NCBI RefSeq assembly: GCF_000765675.1
Contig: NZ_JRPA02000005.1
Coordinates: 52,260 to 116,259 of the forward strand
Length of the DNA stretch: 64,000 nt
DNA from: Helicobacter sp. MIT 05-5294
Lineage (GTDB): Bacteria; Campylobacterota; Campylobacteria; Campylobacterales; Helicobacteraceae
Direction: 5' to 3'
Shown piece after piece: positions 34,144-43,627 of this stretch. A program made the position numbers and the translations under genes. How positions within the stretch are numbered: position 1 is the first letter of the stretch; each line of letters opens with the position of its first letter. The notes beneath the pieces are model-generated. The model did not search any database. It was not told the origin of the DNA and saw only the letters and a list, made by a program, of their open reading frames with translations.

Positions 34144-36471
34144 ATGCTACCTTTAGTGGATATTGAAAAAGTCAGTCAAAAAAATGTTGTCAAAACTCAA
34201 AACAGCCAAATTGCAAGTGAAAATGAAAGTGGAGGATTCGCTGAAATTTTTAATTTTCTAAGTTTGGATAAAAATTCTAAAAAAACGGAATCTAGTGCTA
34301 AAAAAACTCCACAAAATACGCCTGAAAACAATCAAAAAAGTAGCCTTGATAAGCTTTCTGGAAATGCCAATAAAGGCAGTAATATCCTTAAAAGTTTAGA
34401 TGAAAAATACAATCTTTCTAAAAATTTTTCTAATACTCAAAAACAAGAATCCCAAAACAAGAATCCAAAAGCTAATATCCAAAACCAAAATACCCGCGCT
34501 TTGCCAAGCAATACTGCATTTAATAGTGCGAAGGAATTGCTAGAGTTTTCAAAGTCTCAAAAGCAAGAAACAAAGACTTTGAAAGATTTAAAAGCAGTCG
34601 CGGAGGATTTGAAGCTTAATGTCCAAAAAATAAGCTTACAAAATGGCGAGGAAAAAGCAGTTAAAAATACAATAAAATCTGAAAACTTGTCTGATAAAAT
34701 CATTAATCCCAATACAAAACAAAGAGCATTAAATGCGGACTTGAAAGCAGAAAAAACCAGCAAAGAATCTTCTAATATTTTGGGCAATTTATTGCAAGAT
34801 AAAGAATTGTTAAAGAAAGAATCTCAAAAAGATTCCAAAAATTATTCTATTAAAAATCAAAAAGAAGATTCCAAAGTAGAGGCGAAAGAATCTAAAACTC
34901 TAAAAGATTCCAAAGTGGATTTGAAAACAAAATCCGCAGAGATTGTAGAGGATTCTAAAGTCAAAACCACGCAGGTTAAAAACTTGCAAACCCAAAAAGA
35001 GGCAAAAGATTCTAAAGTAGATTCTAAAGAAGCCAAAGTGGAATCCAAAATAGATTCTAAAGAAGTCAAAAATGCAGAATCCAAAGCTAAAGAAAGCAGT
35101 GTGAAAAACACGCAACTCAAAGATTCTCAAAGTATAGAAAAAACAGAAAGCACAAAAGAATCTAAAACTCTAAAAGATTCCAAAGTGGATTTGAAAACAA
35201 AATCCGCAGAGATTGTAGAGGATTCTAAAGTCAAAACCACGCAGGTTAAAAACTTGCAAACCCAAAAAGAGGCAAAAGATTCTAAAGTAGATTCTAAAGA
35301 AGCCAAAGTGGAATCCAAAATAGATTCTAAAGAAGTCAAAAATGCAGAATCCAAAGCTAAAGAAAGCAGTGTGAAAAACACGCAACTCAAAGATTCTCAA
35401 AGTATAGAAAAAACAGAAAGCACAAAAGAATCTTTAGCAGAAAAACCAGCGCAAACGCAAAGCAAGGCGCAAGAATCCCTAAAAACTTCCCAAGATTCCA
35501 AGCAGAGTTTCACGCAAAAAGAAGCACAAAAACAAGAGAATATTGTAGAAGAAAAGATTATAAAAGAGGAATTAGTTAAAGATTCCAAAAACGCAAAAAC
35601 TACTAAAGAAACGAAGTTTGCTCAAGATTTAGAGCAGAATCCCTTTATCCAAAAAGAAAAAAAGGAAGTCAAGGATTCATTGCTTAAAGACAATGAAAGC
35701 CAAAAAAGCACAAAAGATTCCAAAATAAGGACGCAAAATACAAATAGTTTCAACACTGCCTTAAAAGAAGAAAATATAAGGCAAGAAACAAAAATGCAAG
35801 ATATTTTCTTGGATAATTTGCTAAAGACAAAAGATTCAAGTTTGCAAACCACTAAAGAATCTCACAGAGAAGTGATTGCAGAAGCGACGAAAGAAAATGT
35901 GGAGAAAAAAGCAAAGGCAAACCAAGAAGTTTTTAGTGCGCAAACACAAGCACAAGTAGAGAATCGCGTAAGTGTGCAAAACACTTTCTTGCACTTTAGT
36001 GATAAGTTAAGGGACGCATTGCAGAATTATCGTCCGCCTGTTACAAAACTATCTTTGGAACTCAATCCAGAGAATCTAGGAAGCGTGGAATTGACGATTA
36101 CTAAGAGGGGCGACAAACTCTCTGTGCAGATTGGTTCAAACCAAAACGCCTTGCAACTCTTTATGCAAAATGCGCAGGAATTTAAAAACAGCTTGAATAA
36201 CTTAGGCTTCAATGATGTGAATTTGGAATTTAAAGATAATGCGGGGAATAGCTTAGGAAGTGGGGATTTTGGAAACTCTCAAGGCGGAAATGGAGGATTC
36301 CAAGAGCAGAATCCTAGGGGGCATTCGCAACAAAATTCAGAGCAAAATTCTGATGAAAATCCAAAAAATGCTCAAAAGTGGAACGAAAATAGCTTATATA
36401 TTCCAAAAGAAGCTAACAACCCTTACGCTAAAGTAGCGTTGGTAGAGATTAACTTCTCATATATTGCTTAA
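34144..36471 (+). CDS. fliK: Flagellar hook-length control protein FliK
   Basis: A 775-residue secreted ruler that measures hook length and switches export specificity. Residues 1 to about 600 are low-complexity, Lys/Ser/Glu/Asp-rich and built from loose KDSK/ESK repeats. Within them residues 249-338 and 339-428 are an exact duplication. The C-terminal domain (about 625-700) holds LSLELNPENLGSVELTI and QLFMQNAQEFKNSLNNLGF, the Flg_hook signature that contacts the export gate. A Gly/Gln/Asn-rich tail follows. It is much longer than FliK of enterics (about 400 residues), as is common in this phylum. It is first in a sigma-54-driven operon with flgD and flgE. Confidence 0.88.
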   Translation: MLPLVDIEKVSQKNVVKTQNSQIASENESGGFAEIFNFLSLDKNSKKTESSAKKTPQNTPENNQKSSLDKLSGNANKGSNILKSLDEKYNLSKNFSNTQKQESQNKNPKANIQNQNTRALPSNTAFNSAKELLEFSKSQKQETKTLKDLKAVAEDLKLNVQKISLQNGEEKAVKNTIKSENLSDKIINPNTKQRALNADLKAEKTSKESSNILGNLLQDKELLKKESQKDSKNYSIKNQKEDSKVEAKESKTLKDSKVDLKTKSAEIVEDSKVKTTQVKNLQTQKEAKDSKVDSKEAKVESKIDSKEVKNAESKAKESSVKNTQLKDSQSIEKTESTKESKTLKDSKVDLKTKSAEIVEDSKVKTTQVKNLQTQKEAKDSKVDSKEAKVESKIDSKEVKNAESKAKESSVKNTQLKDSQSIEKTESTKESLAEKPAQTQSKAQESLKTSQDSKQSFTQKEAQKQENIVEEKIIKEELVKDSKNAKTTKETKFAQDLEQNPFIQKEKKEVKDSLLKDNESQKSTKDSKIRTQNTNSFNTALKEENIRQETKMQDIFLDNLLKTKDSSLQTTKESHREVIAEATKENVEKKAKANQEVFSAQTQAQVENRVSVQNTFLHFSDKLRDALQNYRPPVTKLSLELNPENLGSVELTITKRGDKLSVQIGSNQNALQLFMQNAQEFKNSLNNLGFNDVNLEFKDNAGNSLGSGDFGNSQGGNGGFQEQNPRGHSQQNSEQNSDENPKNAQKWNENSLYIPKEANNPYAKVALVEINFSYIA
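34888..35427 (+). repeat. Perfect in-frame tandem duplication, 2 x 270 bp, in fliK
   Basis: 34888-35157 and 35158-35427 appear identical base for base on direct reading, each coding for 90 residues (ESKTLKDSKVDLKTKSAEIV at the start, KDSQSIEKTESTK at the end). Identity at third positions implies a recent event or active homogenisation. Confidence 0.95.
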
Positions 36472-36481
36472 AGGAGCTAAT

Positions 36482-37393
36482 ATGTCTGTAACATCTACTT
36501 CAACTTTAGATGGAAGCTACAATCAAGCAACTTCTACAAGTAGCACAACAAACAATGCGACAACAAGAGGTGCTTTAGATGATAATCCGATTCCAACAAC
36601 GGAAACAGAAACGGGGGGCAACTCTCTCTCTAACGAAGCATTTATGCGGTTGTTCTTAGAGCAGCTTAAAAACCAAGACCCAACTGCACCAATGGAAACG
36701 CAAGAGATTCTAACACAAACTGCGCAGCTCACACAAGTAGAAGCGCAAGAAAAAATGAAAACTGCGATGGAAAAAATGACAAGTGCGATGGAATCCATGC
36801 AAGCAACTAATGAAAAAACGATTGAAGCGCAAGAAAAAATGGTGGAATCCCAACAAAAAATCCTAGATTCTTTTGGTGCATTGGTGGATAATATCCAAGA
36901 TACCAATATCTTAAGCGGTTATAATTCTGTAAGCGTAATTGGGAAAATGGCGGAAACCGGCTTGGATACAATCACGATTGAAAAGAATGAAAAAATGGAA
37001 TTTTCTTTGTATTTTGATGAAGCTATTGATGCAAGCAAAGGGAATCCTAAAATTTCTATTATTACTAGCAAAGTTTCCACAGGTGAGGACGGAAAAGAAT
37101 CCACAGAAAAAACAATCGTCAAAGAAATTGACCTTAGTTCGTATGATGGACAAAAAGGTTGGATTACTTTTGAATGGGATACTAAAGATAATAGTGGCGG
37201 TTATGTTAAAGCCGGAGATTATACGATTTCTGCGGAATACAATTTGGATTCTACAACCAACAAATATTTAGAAACTACACACGGGCGTGGCGAAGTGCAA
37301 AGCGTGATTTTTGATCAAGGCATTCCTTATGTGAAACTTGGCGAAATGGTTGTGCCAATCACTTATGTTTATTCATTTGAATCTAAGAGTTAA
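36482..37393 (+). CDS. flgD: Flagellar hook-capping/assembly protein FlgD
   Basis: A 303-residue hook scaffold that caps the growing hook. The conserved N-terminal region reads NEAFMRLFLEQLKNQDPTAP, then METQEILTQTAQLTQVE. A coiled segment (about residues 90-130) and a FlgD Ig-like/tudor C-terminal half follow (GWITFEWDTKDNSGGYVKAG). ATG 36482 is chosen because of the AAAGGAGCTAAT site; it begins ten bases after the fliK stop. Confidence 0.92.
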   Translation: MSVTSTSTLDGSYNQATSTSSTTNNATTRGALDDNPIPTTETETGGNSLSNEAFMRLFLEQLKNQDPTAPMETQEILTQTAQLTQVEAQEKMKTAMEKMTSAMESMQATNEKTIEAQEKMVESQQKILDSFGALVDNIQDTNILSGYNSVSVIGKMAETGLDTITIEKNEKMEFSLYFDEAIDASKGNPKISIITSKVSTGEDGKESTEKTIVKEIDLSSYDGQKGWITFEWDTKDNSGGYVKAGDYTISAEYNLDSTTNKYLETTHGRGEVQSVIFDQGIPYVKLGEMVVPITYVYSFESKS

Positions 37394-37423
37394 TAATAAG
37401 CTACATAAAAGAAAGGATTGATT

Positions 37424-39724
37424 ATGGTAGGCGCATTTTATAATGGAATCAGCGGGGTTAGAACACATCAATTTGGGATTGATTCGACTTCTAACAATAT
37501 CGCAAACATTAACACAATCGGTTATCGCGCGAATTTGCCAGAGTTTAAGAGTTTATTTGCCACAAGTATGAACTATGTCAATGCAAACTCTCCAATCTCC
37601 AATGACTATAACTATGGTTCTACGATTGGCTCAAATGCGATTAACGCAAATGACGGAACTTATGTGAGTGCTGATGGAGATTATAATGTTGCTTATAGTG
37701 GCAAGGGTTGGTTTGTCGTTGGGCTAAACAAAAATGGCGCGTTTGACATTAATGCGCCTACTTATAATGGCACACAACAAAACTATTTCACACGCGATGG
37801 TTCTTTTAGCTTAGATGGCGAAGGGTATCTTGTCAATTCTAGCGGATATTATATGTATGGAATCAATCTAGGCAAAATCGCAGCTGATGGCACACTCACA
37901 GGCACAAATAATTTAGAAGCCGATTATGCAGGACTTTCTGGTTCTAATTTACAACCTTTGCAGATTCCAAAAAACTTGCAATACAAGCCTACGCTTACTA
38001 CAGAAGTGGGATTATCTATCAATCTTAATCGCACACAAAACCCTAAAGGAATCGGGAAATTACAAGATGAGAATGGAAATTTTAGTATGGATAAATTCCT
38101 CTCTCAAAATCTCAATGCAATGATGAATGCAAATGGCGAAGCGTTAGACCCTAAAAACTATAAAGATATTAGTATTAGCATTGAACAAGCAGGAGTTACG
38201 ACTAAATACACTTTTACTTATGGGGCAGCGGAAAATGGATTTACTACTATGGGTGAGCTTATGGAACTCATCAAAGAGCAAACCGGCTTAACTTTGGGCT
38301 TGAAACTAGATAGTGAGGGGAATCCTAGCGATTGTTCTATGTATCTTAGTAATGGCGGCGCACAAGATGTCAAAGTGAGCGTAAATGGCAAACTCGCAGA
38401 TAAATTAGGATTAACAGCAAATAGCATTAATTTAGAATCTGCTTTTGGAAGTATGATAAAAGATTTTGTGGATAATACCGAATACCAAAATCAAGATTAT
38501 GTGAAATATCAAGGAATGATTTTCCAAAAAAATGGCGAGGGCATTGCAAATGGGAATCCTTTGGATAATCCCGATGGTTGGACGCTTGTAGATAGTAGCG
38601 GAGTGCCTCCTTATCAAAATGCACAAGCGACAAATTACGACAAAGATTCTTTAGTAGTTAGTAATGGTAAAGTTTATAGAAAACTTACCGATGATGTTAC
38701 AGAAGTTACAGACCCAGCAACAGGTGCAATCAGTATCGCAGCTCCAGAGGAAGACGCAGCAAATTGGGAAGAAGTCGCTACTGCAGTGAGAGGCGAAGTT
38801 GCAGAATATACTGATGGCACAACTTATGCTCAAGATTCCATTGTCAGCTATAATGGAATCCTTTATCGCAAAACCAATGGCGCAGGAAATACGAATCCCA
38901 CAGAAGATACTTTGGGTTGGAGTATGGTAAGTGTTTCAAGTCTAAGTAGCACACAACTTCAAGTGCCTACTTATGAAACAAACACCGAAATTTACAGCGA
39001 TTCAGGTGAAAAGTTTATTTTAAAAACACAATATATCTTGCTAGAACAAGCAAACCGCGAAGTAACACCGGAAGTTTTGGAGCGTTGGGAAGTGCGCAGT
39101 AGCATTTATGATGGCGTTGGGAAAGTAATGATTAGCGAGAATCCAACAATCAGCGAGATTACTTTTAATGATGATGGGACTGCGAATGCACAGGTTTTTC
39201 AAGTGCCTTTTAATGGTAGTAATATAAGCGTAGATTTGACACAATCTGCTGATGGCAAAACCACAAGCAACTTTGCTTATGCGGATTCTGATGTGAAAGC
39301 TGTTTCACAAGATGGCATTAATGCGGGGATTATGAAAGATGTTGTGATTGATGAGAATGGCATTATTATGGTGAATTTCACCAATGGCAAACTAGAACCA
39401 ATCGGACGCTTTGGAATCGCTGCATTTGTCAATGATCAAGGCTTAAGCAAAGTGGGCGGAAATTTATTTGAAATGAATGCGAGAACGATTAACGGGCAAA
39501 CCGCTGTTGTAAGCGGTCCTCCGCTTCTTGCTTGGGAAGAAAATGGACTTGCAAACTTGAAGTTTGGTAGGGTGCTAGACCATATGCTAGAGACTAGCAA
39601 CGCCGATACCGGCACTGCTTTGACAGACCTTATCGTTTATCAAAGAGGCTATCAAATGAGCGCGAAATCTATCACAACTGCCGACGCGCTAATGCAAGAA
39701 GCAATCCAGCTTAAACGCAACTAA
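37424..39724 (+). CDS. flgE: Flagellar hook protein FlgE with inserted carbohydrate-binding-like repeats
   Basis: A 766-residue hook subunit. The N-terminal D0 (MVGAFYNGISGVRTHQFG, SNNIANINTIGYRAN) and C-terminal D0 (TALTDLIVYQRGYQMSAKSI) are conserved. The variable surface-exposed middle carries three short repeats of the form Y-x(5-6)-V-x-YNGxxYxx...NP...W-x-x-V at about residues 352-386, 403-448 and 461-501. They resemble CBM5/12 chitin-binding modules also found in phage tail proteins. ATG 37424 follows GAAAGGATTGATT. Campylobacterota often have two FlgE paralogues; this one is the copy next to fliK-flgD, so it may be the minor or the main hook protein. Confidence 0.88.
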   Translation: MVGAFYNGISGVRTHQFGIDSTSNNIANINTIGYRANLPEFKSLFATSMNYVNANSPISNDYNYGSTIGSNAINANDGTYVSADGDYNVAYSGKGWFVVGLNKNGAFDINAPTYNGTQQNYFTRDGSFSLDGEGYLVNSSGYYMYGINLGKIAADGTLTGTNNLEADYAGLSGSNLQPLQIPKNLQYKPTLTTEVGLSINLNRTQNPKGIGKLQDENGNFSMDKFLSQNLNAMMNANGEALDPKNYKDISISIEQAGVTTKYTFTYGAAENGFTTMGELMELIKEQTGLTLGLKLDSEGNPSDCSMYLSNGGAQDVKVSVNGKLADKLGLTANSINLESAFGSMIKDFVDNTEYQNQDYVKYQGMIFQKNGEGIANGNPLDNPDGWTLVDSSGVPPYQNAQATNYDKDSLVVSNGKVYRKLTDDVTEVTDPATGAISIAAPEEDAANWEEVATAVRGEVAEYTDGTTYAQDSIVSYNGILYRKTNGAGNTNPTEDTLGWSMVSVSSLSSTQLQVPTYETNTEIYSDSGEKFILKTQYILLEQANREVTPEVLERWEVRSSIYDGVGKVMISENPTISEITFNDDGTANAQVFQVPFNGSNISVDLTQSADGKTTSNFAYADSDVKAVSQDGINAGIMKDVVIDENGIIMVNFTNGKLEPIGRFGIAAFVNDQGLSKVGGNLFEMNARTINGQTAVVSGPPLLAWEENGLANLKFGRVLDHMLETSNADTGTALTDLIVYQRGYQMSAKSITTADALMQEAIQLKRN

Positions 39725-39731
39725 TCAAGTG

Positions 39732-39750
39732 GAATCCCTTTTTGGGATTC
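39732..39750 (+). terminator. Terminator after flgE
   Basis: GAATCCC (39732-39738) pairs with GGGATTC (39744-39750) around a five-T loop, followed by TTAATTTTATT. It sits eight bases after the flgE stop and closes the hook operon. Confidence 0.7.
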
Positions 39751-39866
39751 TTAATTTTATTCTGCTAATTCTCCTAATTTTTCAAACCCAAGAATTTGAG
39801 TTTGCCAAAGCAAGATTTTAATTGAAAAAAAGTAGAATTTGGCAAAAATTTTTAAGGTTAAATGGA

Positions 39867-42461
39867 ATGAATACAAAAGATGTTAGAGCTTTATTCTTAG
39901 AATATTTTGCAAACAAAGGGCATAAGATTTATGATTCTATGCCCCTAGTGCCTGATGACCCTACGCTTCTATTTACCAATGCGGGTATGGTGCAGTTTAA
40001 AGATATTTTCACCGGTAGAATCCCGATTCCTACTCCAAATATCGCGACAAGTGCGCAGACTTGTATCCGCGCAGGTGGCAAACATAACGACTTAGAAAAT
40101 GTCGGCTACACCGCACGACACCATACGCTTTTTGAAATGCTAGGAAACTTTAGCTTTGGAGCGTATTTCAAAAAAGAAGCGATTGCGTATGCGTGGGAGT
40201 TTGTTACAGAAGTTTTAGGCTTTGATAAAAAGGTGCTTTATGTAACCGTGCATGAAAACGACACGGAAGCTTATGAGCTATGGAGTGCGCATATAGATGC
40301 TTCGCGTATTAAAAAAATGGGCGATAAAGATAACTTTTGGCAAATGGGCGATGTTGGACCTTGCGGACCTTGTAGCGAGATTTTTGTAGATCAAGGAGAA
40401 GAAAACTTCAATGGACCAGAAGATTATTTTGGAGGAGATGGGGATAGGTTTTTAGAGATTTGGAATCTTGTCTTTATGCAGTTTGAACGCGACAAAGAGG
40501 GGAATCTTAAGCCACTTCCTAAGCCTAGCATTGATACAGGAATGGGCTTAGAGCGCGTGGTGGCACTTTTGGAGGGAAAACGAAGTAATTTTGATTCGTC
40601 TTTGTTTATGCCGCTAATTGCCAAAGTAGAAGAAATTACGAAGCAGACTTATGTTTATGAGAGCGGAGCAAGTTTTCGCGTGATTGCAGACCATGCTAGA
40701 AGTGTGGCGTTTTTACTTGCACAAGGCGTGAATTTTGACAAAGAGGGCAGGGGTTATGTGCTACGCAGAATCCTACGCCGCGCGATTCGTCATGGATATT
40801 TGCTTGGGCTTCGTGCGCCTTTTGTTTATGAAGTTGTAGGTCGTGTGTGCGAAAATATGGGGGCGCATTATCAATATCTATTGGAAAAGCAACAAACAAT
40901 TATGACGCAATGCAAAGCTGAAGAAGTGCGATTCTTTGAAACAATTGAAAATGGAATGAATCTCTTTAATAAAGAGCTAGAAAAGCTAAAACAAGAAAAA
41001 GCAAATCAACTCTTTAGCGGGGAAGTTGCCTTTAGATTATACGATACTTATGGGTTTCCGCTTGATTTGACGCAAGATATGTTGCGCGAAAATGGCTTTG
41101 GCGTGGATATGGATAGCTTTGAAATTTGTATGAAAGCACAAAAAGAACAAGCAAAGGCGAATTGGAAAGGAAGCGGAGATAGCGCAAAAGAGGGGGACTT
41201 TAAGATTCTGCTTAGCGAGTTTGGACAAAATGAGTTTGTCGGCTATGAAAAAATGGAATCCCAAAGCAGAATCCTTGCCCTTTTGGATAGCAATTTGCAA
41301 CGCACAGAGGCGATAAAGGCGGGAGAAATGGGATTTGTGATGTTGGATATTACACCCTTTTATCCGGAATCCGGCGGTCCTGTGGGAGATAAAGGAATCC
41401 TAAAACATAATCAAGAAATCATCGCAGAGGTGATAGATACCAAAAAATATTTTGGCTTAAATATCAGTCAAGTTCAAGCGATTGGAAATTTAAGAATCCA
41501 AGAAGGCGTGTTTGCAGTCGTGGATTCTGCGCGTTTGGAAATTGCTAAGCACCATAGTGCAACGCATTTGTTGCATAAGGCATTGCGTGAGGTTTTGGGT
41601 GAGCATATCGCCCAAGCGGGAAGTCTCGTAGAATCCAATCGTTTGCGCTTTGACTTTAGCCACCCAAGTGCGCTAAGTCCTGAAGAGTTAGAGCGGATTG
41701 AACAAAATGTCAATGCGCAGATTCTAAGCGCAAATGCGCAAGTTTGCGAACAAATGGAATTGCAAAAAGCAAAGGCAAAGGGCGCGATTGCTTTGTTTGG
41801 TGAGAAATATGGCAAGGAAGTGCGCGTGGTGAGTTTTGGGGATTCTGTGGAATTATGCGGTGGAATCCATGTGCCAAATACCGCCTATATTGGCAGTTTT
41901 TATATCATCAAGGAATCGGGCGTAAGTAGCGGAGTGCGCAGGATTGAAGCGGTTTGTGGCAAAGCAGCTTATGAGTGGGGCAAAACTGCATTACTTAGCG
42001 TGGAATCTGCAAAAGAAAGCCTTAAAGCGCAAAACCTCTTACAAGGCATTGAAAAGTTAAAAGAACAAGTGCGGGAGCTAAAGAGTAAAGCCAACAAATC
42101 TACAAGTAACCTTAAAGAAGCAGAATCAGAAAGTATTCAAGGAGTGAAACTGATTGTGTCAGAGCTTAAAGATATAGAAGCAAGTGAGGCGAAAAAACTC
42201 GTAGATAATGCTAAAAATGAGAATGAAAAAGTCGCGGTTTTGTTGCTCACAACAGAATCCCAAAAGGATAAAATCGTGATTACCGCCGGCGTGAAAGGAA
42301 TTGACTTAAAAGCAGGTCTATGGGTCAAAGAGATTGCACAAATTTTAGGGGGCAATGGCGGAGGACGCGATGACTTTGCAACTGCTGGAGGCAAGGATAA
42401 GGCTAAGATTCCACAAGCTTTGCAAGCTGCCAAAGAAATTGCCAAAAAGGCGATTGGATAG
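39867..42461 (+). CDS. alaS: Alanyl-tRNA synthetase
   Basis: An 864-residue class II aminoacyl-tRNA synthetase. Motif 1 region [19 protein letters not shown], motif 2 [15 protein letters not shown], the editing-domain zinc site HHSATHLLH with CGGIH, and the C-terminal oligomerisation/C-Ala domain ([15 protein letters not shown]) are all present and in order. ATG 39867 is taken as the start since [14 protein letters not shown] aligns with family N-termini; 15 extra codons upstream are open but unlikely. It has its own position after the hook terminator. Confidence 0.96.
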   Translation: MNTKDVRALFLEYFANKGHKIYDSMPLVPDDPTLLFTNAGMVQFKDIFTGRIPIPTPNIATSAQTCIRAGGKHNDLENVGYTARHHTLFEMLGNFSFGAYFKKEAIAYAWEFVTEVLGFDKKVLYVTVHENDTEAYELWSAHIDASRIKKMGDKDNFWQMGDVGPCGPCSEIFVDQGEENFNGPEDYFGGDGDRFLEIWNLVFMQFERDKEGNLKPLPKPSIDTGMGLERVVALLEGKRSNFDSSLFMPLIAKVEEITKQTYVYESGASFRVIADHARSVAFLLAQGVNFDKEGRGYVLRRILRRAIRHGYLLGLRAPFVYEVVGRVCENMGAHYQYLLEKQQTIMTQCKAEEVRFFETIENGMNLFNKELEKLKQEKANQLFSGEVAFRLYDTYGFPLDLTQDMLRENGFGVDMDSFEICMKAQKEQAKANWKGSGDSAKEGDFKILLSEFGQNEFVGYEKMESQSRILALLDSNLQRTEAIKAGEMGFVMLDITPFYPESGGPVGDKGILKHNQEIIAEVIDTKKYFGLNISQVQAIGNLRIQEGVFAVVDSARLEIAKHHSATHLLHKALREVLGEHIAQAGSLVESNRLRFDFSHPSALSPEELERIEQNVNAQILSANAQVCEQMELQKAKAKGAIALFGEKYGKEVRVVSFGDSVELCGGIHVPNTAYIGSFYIIKESGVSSGVRRIEAVCGKAAYEWGKTALLSVESAKESLKAQNLLQGIEKLKEQVRELKSKANKSTSNLKEAESESIQGVKLIVSELKDIEASEAKKLVDNAKNENEKVAVLLLTTESQKDKIVITAGVKGIDLKAGLWVKEIAQILGGNGGGRDDFATAGGKDKAKIPQALQAAKEIAKKAIG

Positions 42462-42569
42462 GTAGAGAATCCTAAAATAGGGGGTTTTTAATTGTAATTA
42501 GAGGTTGGATTTTGTTGAAGTCTTTACTTGGCTTTGGCGCGTTGGGATTCTGTGAATGGAATCTGAAAT

Positions 42570-42786
42570 CTCGCCTTTTCTCGCCATTGCAAGGAAGTGA
42601 AGCTGACGCGACAATCCGCACCCTAAAATCTCGCTAAAAAAGATTCCATAGTAACATCTTTGGTAACCCAAATTATAGATTGCCGCAGCCTTTTGCAAAG
42701 ACTTTGCAATGACGCAGTAGTAATAATGGTTGTTTAGACTATGGATTGCCGCAATTCCGCTATCGCAGAATCTCGCAATGATGCAG
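42570..42786. repeat. Intergenic hairpin repeat, cluster of three elements
   Basis: Element a (about 42573-42612) reads CGCCATTGCAAGGAAGTGAA...CGACAATCC, in inverse orientation. Element b (42678-42718) runs from AGATTGCCGCAG to TTTGCAATGACGCAG, with a flank (42646-42682) shared with copy 1. Element c (42743-42784) reads GGATTGCCGCAATTCC... to ...CTCGCAATGATGC and is the closest match to the copy at 10511. All have ATTGCC/GCAATGA-type ends. Confidence 0.6.
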
Positions 42787-42872
42787 TGGAATTGCAGGTT
42801 ATTTTGGATTGTGGATTATGGAATCTCTAATTGGCAATGAAATGCTACAACATTAGGGGATTATTTGCCCGT

Positions 42873-42892
42873 CCTCTTGCCTACGCAAGAGG
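42873..42892 (-). terminator. Perfect hairpin after the lipoprotein gene
   Basis: CCTCTTGC and GCAAGAGG form an eight-base stem with a CTAC loop, eight bases past the stop of the minus-strand lipoprotein gene. No T-run follows on the minus strand, so terminator function is likely but not certain. Confidence 0.4.
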
Positions 42893-42899
42893 CTTTAGC

Positions 42900-43520
42900 C
42901 TAAAAGCTAGGATAAAATGTAGAATCTGTGTTTTGGAGTTGGATAAAATTGCGTGTTGCTTCGTTGATTGCGGAATTGATGGCGTTTTGGAGTGTGATTT
43001 GGATTTGGTTTGGGTTCAGTTTGGCTTTGTCTCCAAAAACGAAATATCGGCTGTTTTGGTTTTGAATGCTTGATTTCCCACGAAAGATTCTTAAAGTTTC
43101 GGCTTGGCTAAAGTTAAATTGCACTTCAAAAATCGCCTCATCACTCGTATATTCACTCCAAAATCCACCCTCGCGCTTTTGCGTGTTGATGTTGCCAAAA
43201 ATCACTTTTAATTGGTAATAAGCATTATTGGATTCTATGGTTTCAGTCTGCGAAGATTGCGCGAAACAACCACTTTGGGCGAGAGAATTTTCTATCATTT
43301 CTTGGATTTGTGCATTGGAAATTTCAAGATCATTATAATCGCCTCTTTTTAAATCTACTAATTGATAGGTTACAATAGGGTTTTGGCAAGTTTTCAAAAC
43401 GCGAGAATTCGGCAAATCATCAAATTTTTGCGCACATGCACTCAATAAAAATGCACTAAGAGACAAGTAGCAAGTTTTAGCACAAAGGCTTTTGGGATTC
43501 CATCTCTTCAACAATTCCAT
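42900..43520 (-). CDS. Predicted lipoprotein of unknown function
   Basis: A 206-residue predicted lipoprotein. A signal-type segment (TCYLSLSAFLLSAC) ends in a lipobox LLSAC with Cys28 as the likely lipidation site. The mature part has Cys residues in KTCQNPIVTYQLVD and SGCFAQSS and a C-terminal helix (LQNAINSAINEATRNFI); I recognise no family with confidence. ATG 43520 is chosen for its AAAGGAGTGTTT site; a longer open frame upstream lacks one. It is divergent from the sensor gene at 43628. Confidence 0.65.
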   Translation of the reverse strand: MELLKRWNPKSLCAKTCYLSLSAFLLSACAQKFDDLPNSRVLKTCQNPIVTYQLVDLKRGDYNDLEISNAQIQEMIENSLAQSGCFAQSSQTETIESNNAYYQLKVIFGNINTQKREGGFWSEYTSDEAIFEVQFNFSQAETLRIFRGKSSIQNQNSRYFVFGDKAKLNPNQIQITLQNAINSAINEATRNFIQLQNTDSTFYPSF

Positions 43521-43627
43521 AAACACTCCTTTAAAAATAGGCTGATTTAAAAGGCTAATTTTAACACAATTTATTGCTAATTTTATGCAAGATTGATACA
43601 ATACGCAAATAATTTAAAGGTAAAAAA

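Larger units (their letters stand above)
42462..42899. other. Convergent intergenic region rich in hairpin repeats
   Basis: This 438-base gap lies between the 3' ends of alaS and the minus-strand lipoprotein gene. It holds three degenerate copies of the intergenic repeat (about 42570-42786) and a separate perfect 8-bp hairpin, CCTCTTGC/GCAAGAGG (42873-42892), just past the lipoprotein stop. I see no supported gene in it. Confidence 0.6.

Noticed and set aside
34857..35400. Pairs of identical open frames on the minus strand opposite fliK
   Set aside because: They are antisense shadows produced by the 270-bp duplication and the biased Lys/Ser/Asp codons of fliK; no ribosome-binding sites or family signatures.
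34888..35427. CRISPR-like or VNTR interpretation of the fliK repeat
   Set aside because: There are only two long adjacent copies with no spacers, and they code in frame; a gene-internal duplication explains them.
42831..43073. 80-codon plus-strand frame between alaS and the sensor gene
   Set aside because: It runs through the hairpin at 42873-42892 and into the antisense of the lipoprotein gene, with no Shine-Dalgarno or family match.
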